From JAUSIF01 sp036556265 (lineage in GTDB: Bacteria > Pseudomonadota > Alphaproteobacteria > Rhizobiales > Xanthobacteraceae): a DNA stretch of 6,184 nt. Shown here one piece after another: positions 6,109-6,184 of the stretch (within the stretch, counting starts at the first letter, position 1; every line of letters starts with the position of its first letter). Location of the stretch: the NCBI GenBank assembly GCA_036556265.1, contig DATBJU010000120.1, positions 1 to 6,184 on the forward strand, written 5' to 3'. Made by a program: the position numbers and the translations under genes. The notes beneath the pieces were generated by a model. That model was given only the letters and a program-made list of their open reading frames with translations, had not been told where the DNA came from and made no database searches.

Positions 6109-6184
6109 TCAGTCCTTCTCCGCGAGCACGGGCCTGCCGCGCGGTTTGCGGATCTCGTCGACAAACGCCTGCATCTCCCGTGAC
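6109..6184 (-). CDS. C-terminal end of an unidentified protein (5' partial)
   Basis: The last 24 codons of a minus-strand gene whose start lies beyond the right edge. The visible C-terminus is charged, containing MQAFVDEIRKPRG and ending RPVLAEKD. It stops at TGA (6109-6111), followed shortly by a strong terminator in the correct orientation, which is the main reason to believe the frame. The piece is too short for a family assignment; it appears soluble and hydrophilic, with no membrane segment. Confidence 0.6.
   Translation of the reverse strand, partial: SREMQAFVDEIRKPRGRPVLAEKD

Overview
The window looks like chromosomal DNA from a GC-rich alphaproteobacterium, most likely in the Hyphomicrobiales (Bradyrhizobium/Xanthobacter-type relatives). 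This is inferred from the GC-rich third codon positions, the gene order acyl-CoA dehydrogenase, thiolase, two-domain FadB-like protein, and a 'GTCATCCTGAGG...CGAAGGATGAC' palindromic intergenic repeat of a type I recall from that order. No search was run, so the assignment is provisional.

Region 1 (1-4844, plus strand) is a fatty-acid beta-oxidation operon. It starts inside an acyl-CoA dehydrogenase with the long C-terminal extension of the DmdC-like family (1-1191, N-terminus outside the window). A 402-residue thiolase (1278-2486) and a 737-residue enoyl-CoA hydratase/3-hydroxyacyl-CoA dehydrogenase (2631-4844) follow. Together the three proteins supply all four steps of one turn of the spiral: oxidation, hydration, second oxidation and thiolytic cleavage. 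Thiolase and FadB-like genes each have a clear GGAGG-type ribosome binding site. No promoter is visible, so it should lie upstream of the window. The 144-base gap between thiolase and FadB-like genes holds two palindromic repeats in opposite orientation, which could fold in the polycistronic mRNA.

Region 2 (4857-5981, minus strand) converges on the operon with only 12 bases between stop codons. It holds three small integral membrane proteins of 100, 108 and 126 residues, read in that order from right to left. The first resembles the YggT family; I do not recognise the other two. They look co-transcribed.

Region 3 (5982-6184) holds a short spacer, a strong intrinsic terminator (6051-6090) and the last 24 codons of another minus-strand gene that enters from the right edge. 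The terminator separates that gene from the membrane-protein trio, so the trio probably has its own promoter.

Most of the window is ordinary metabolism. The items most worth a second look are the uncharacterised membrane-protein trio, the inverted repeat pair inside the fad operon, and a serine at the position of the usual catalytic-tetrad asparagine in the dehydrogenase domain. I see no CRISPR array, tRNA, rRNA, transposase or phage gene.
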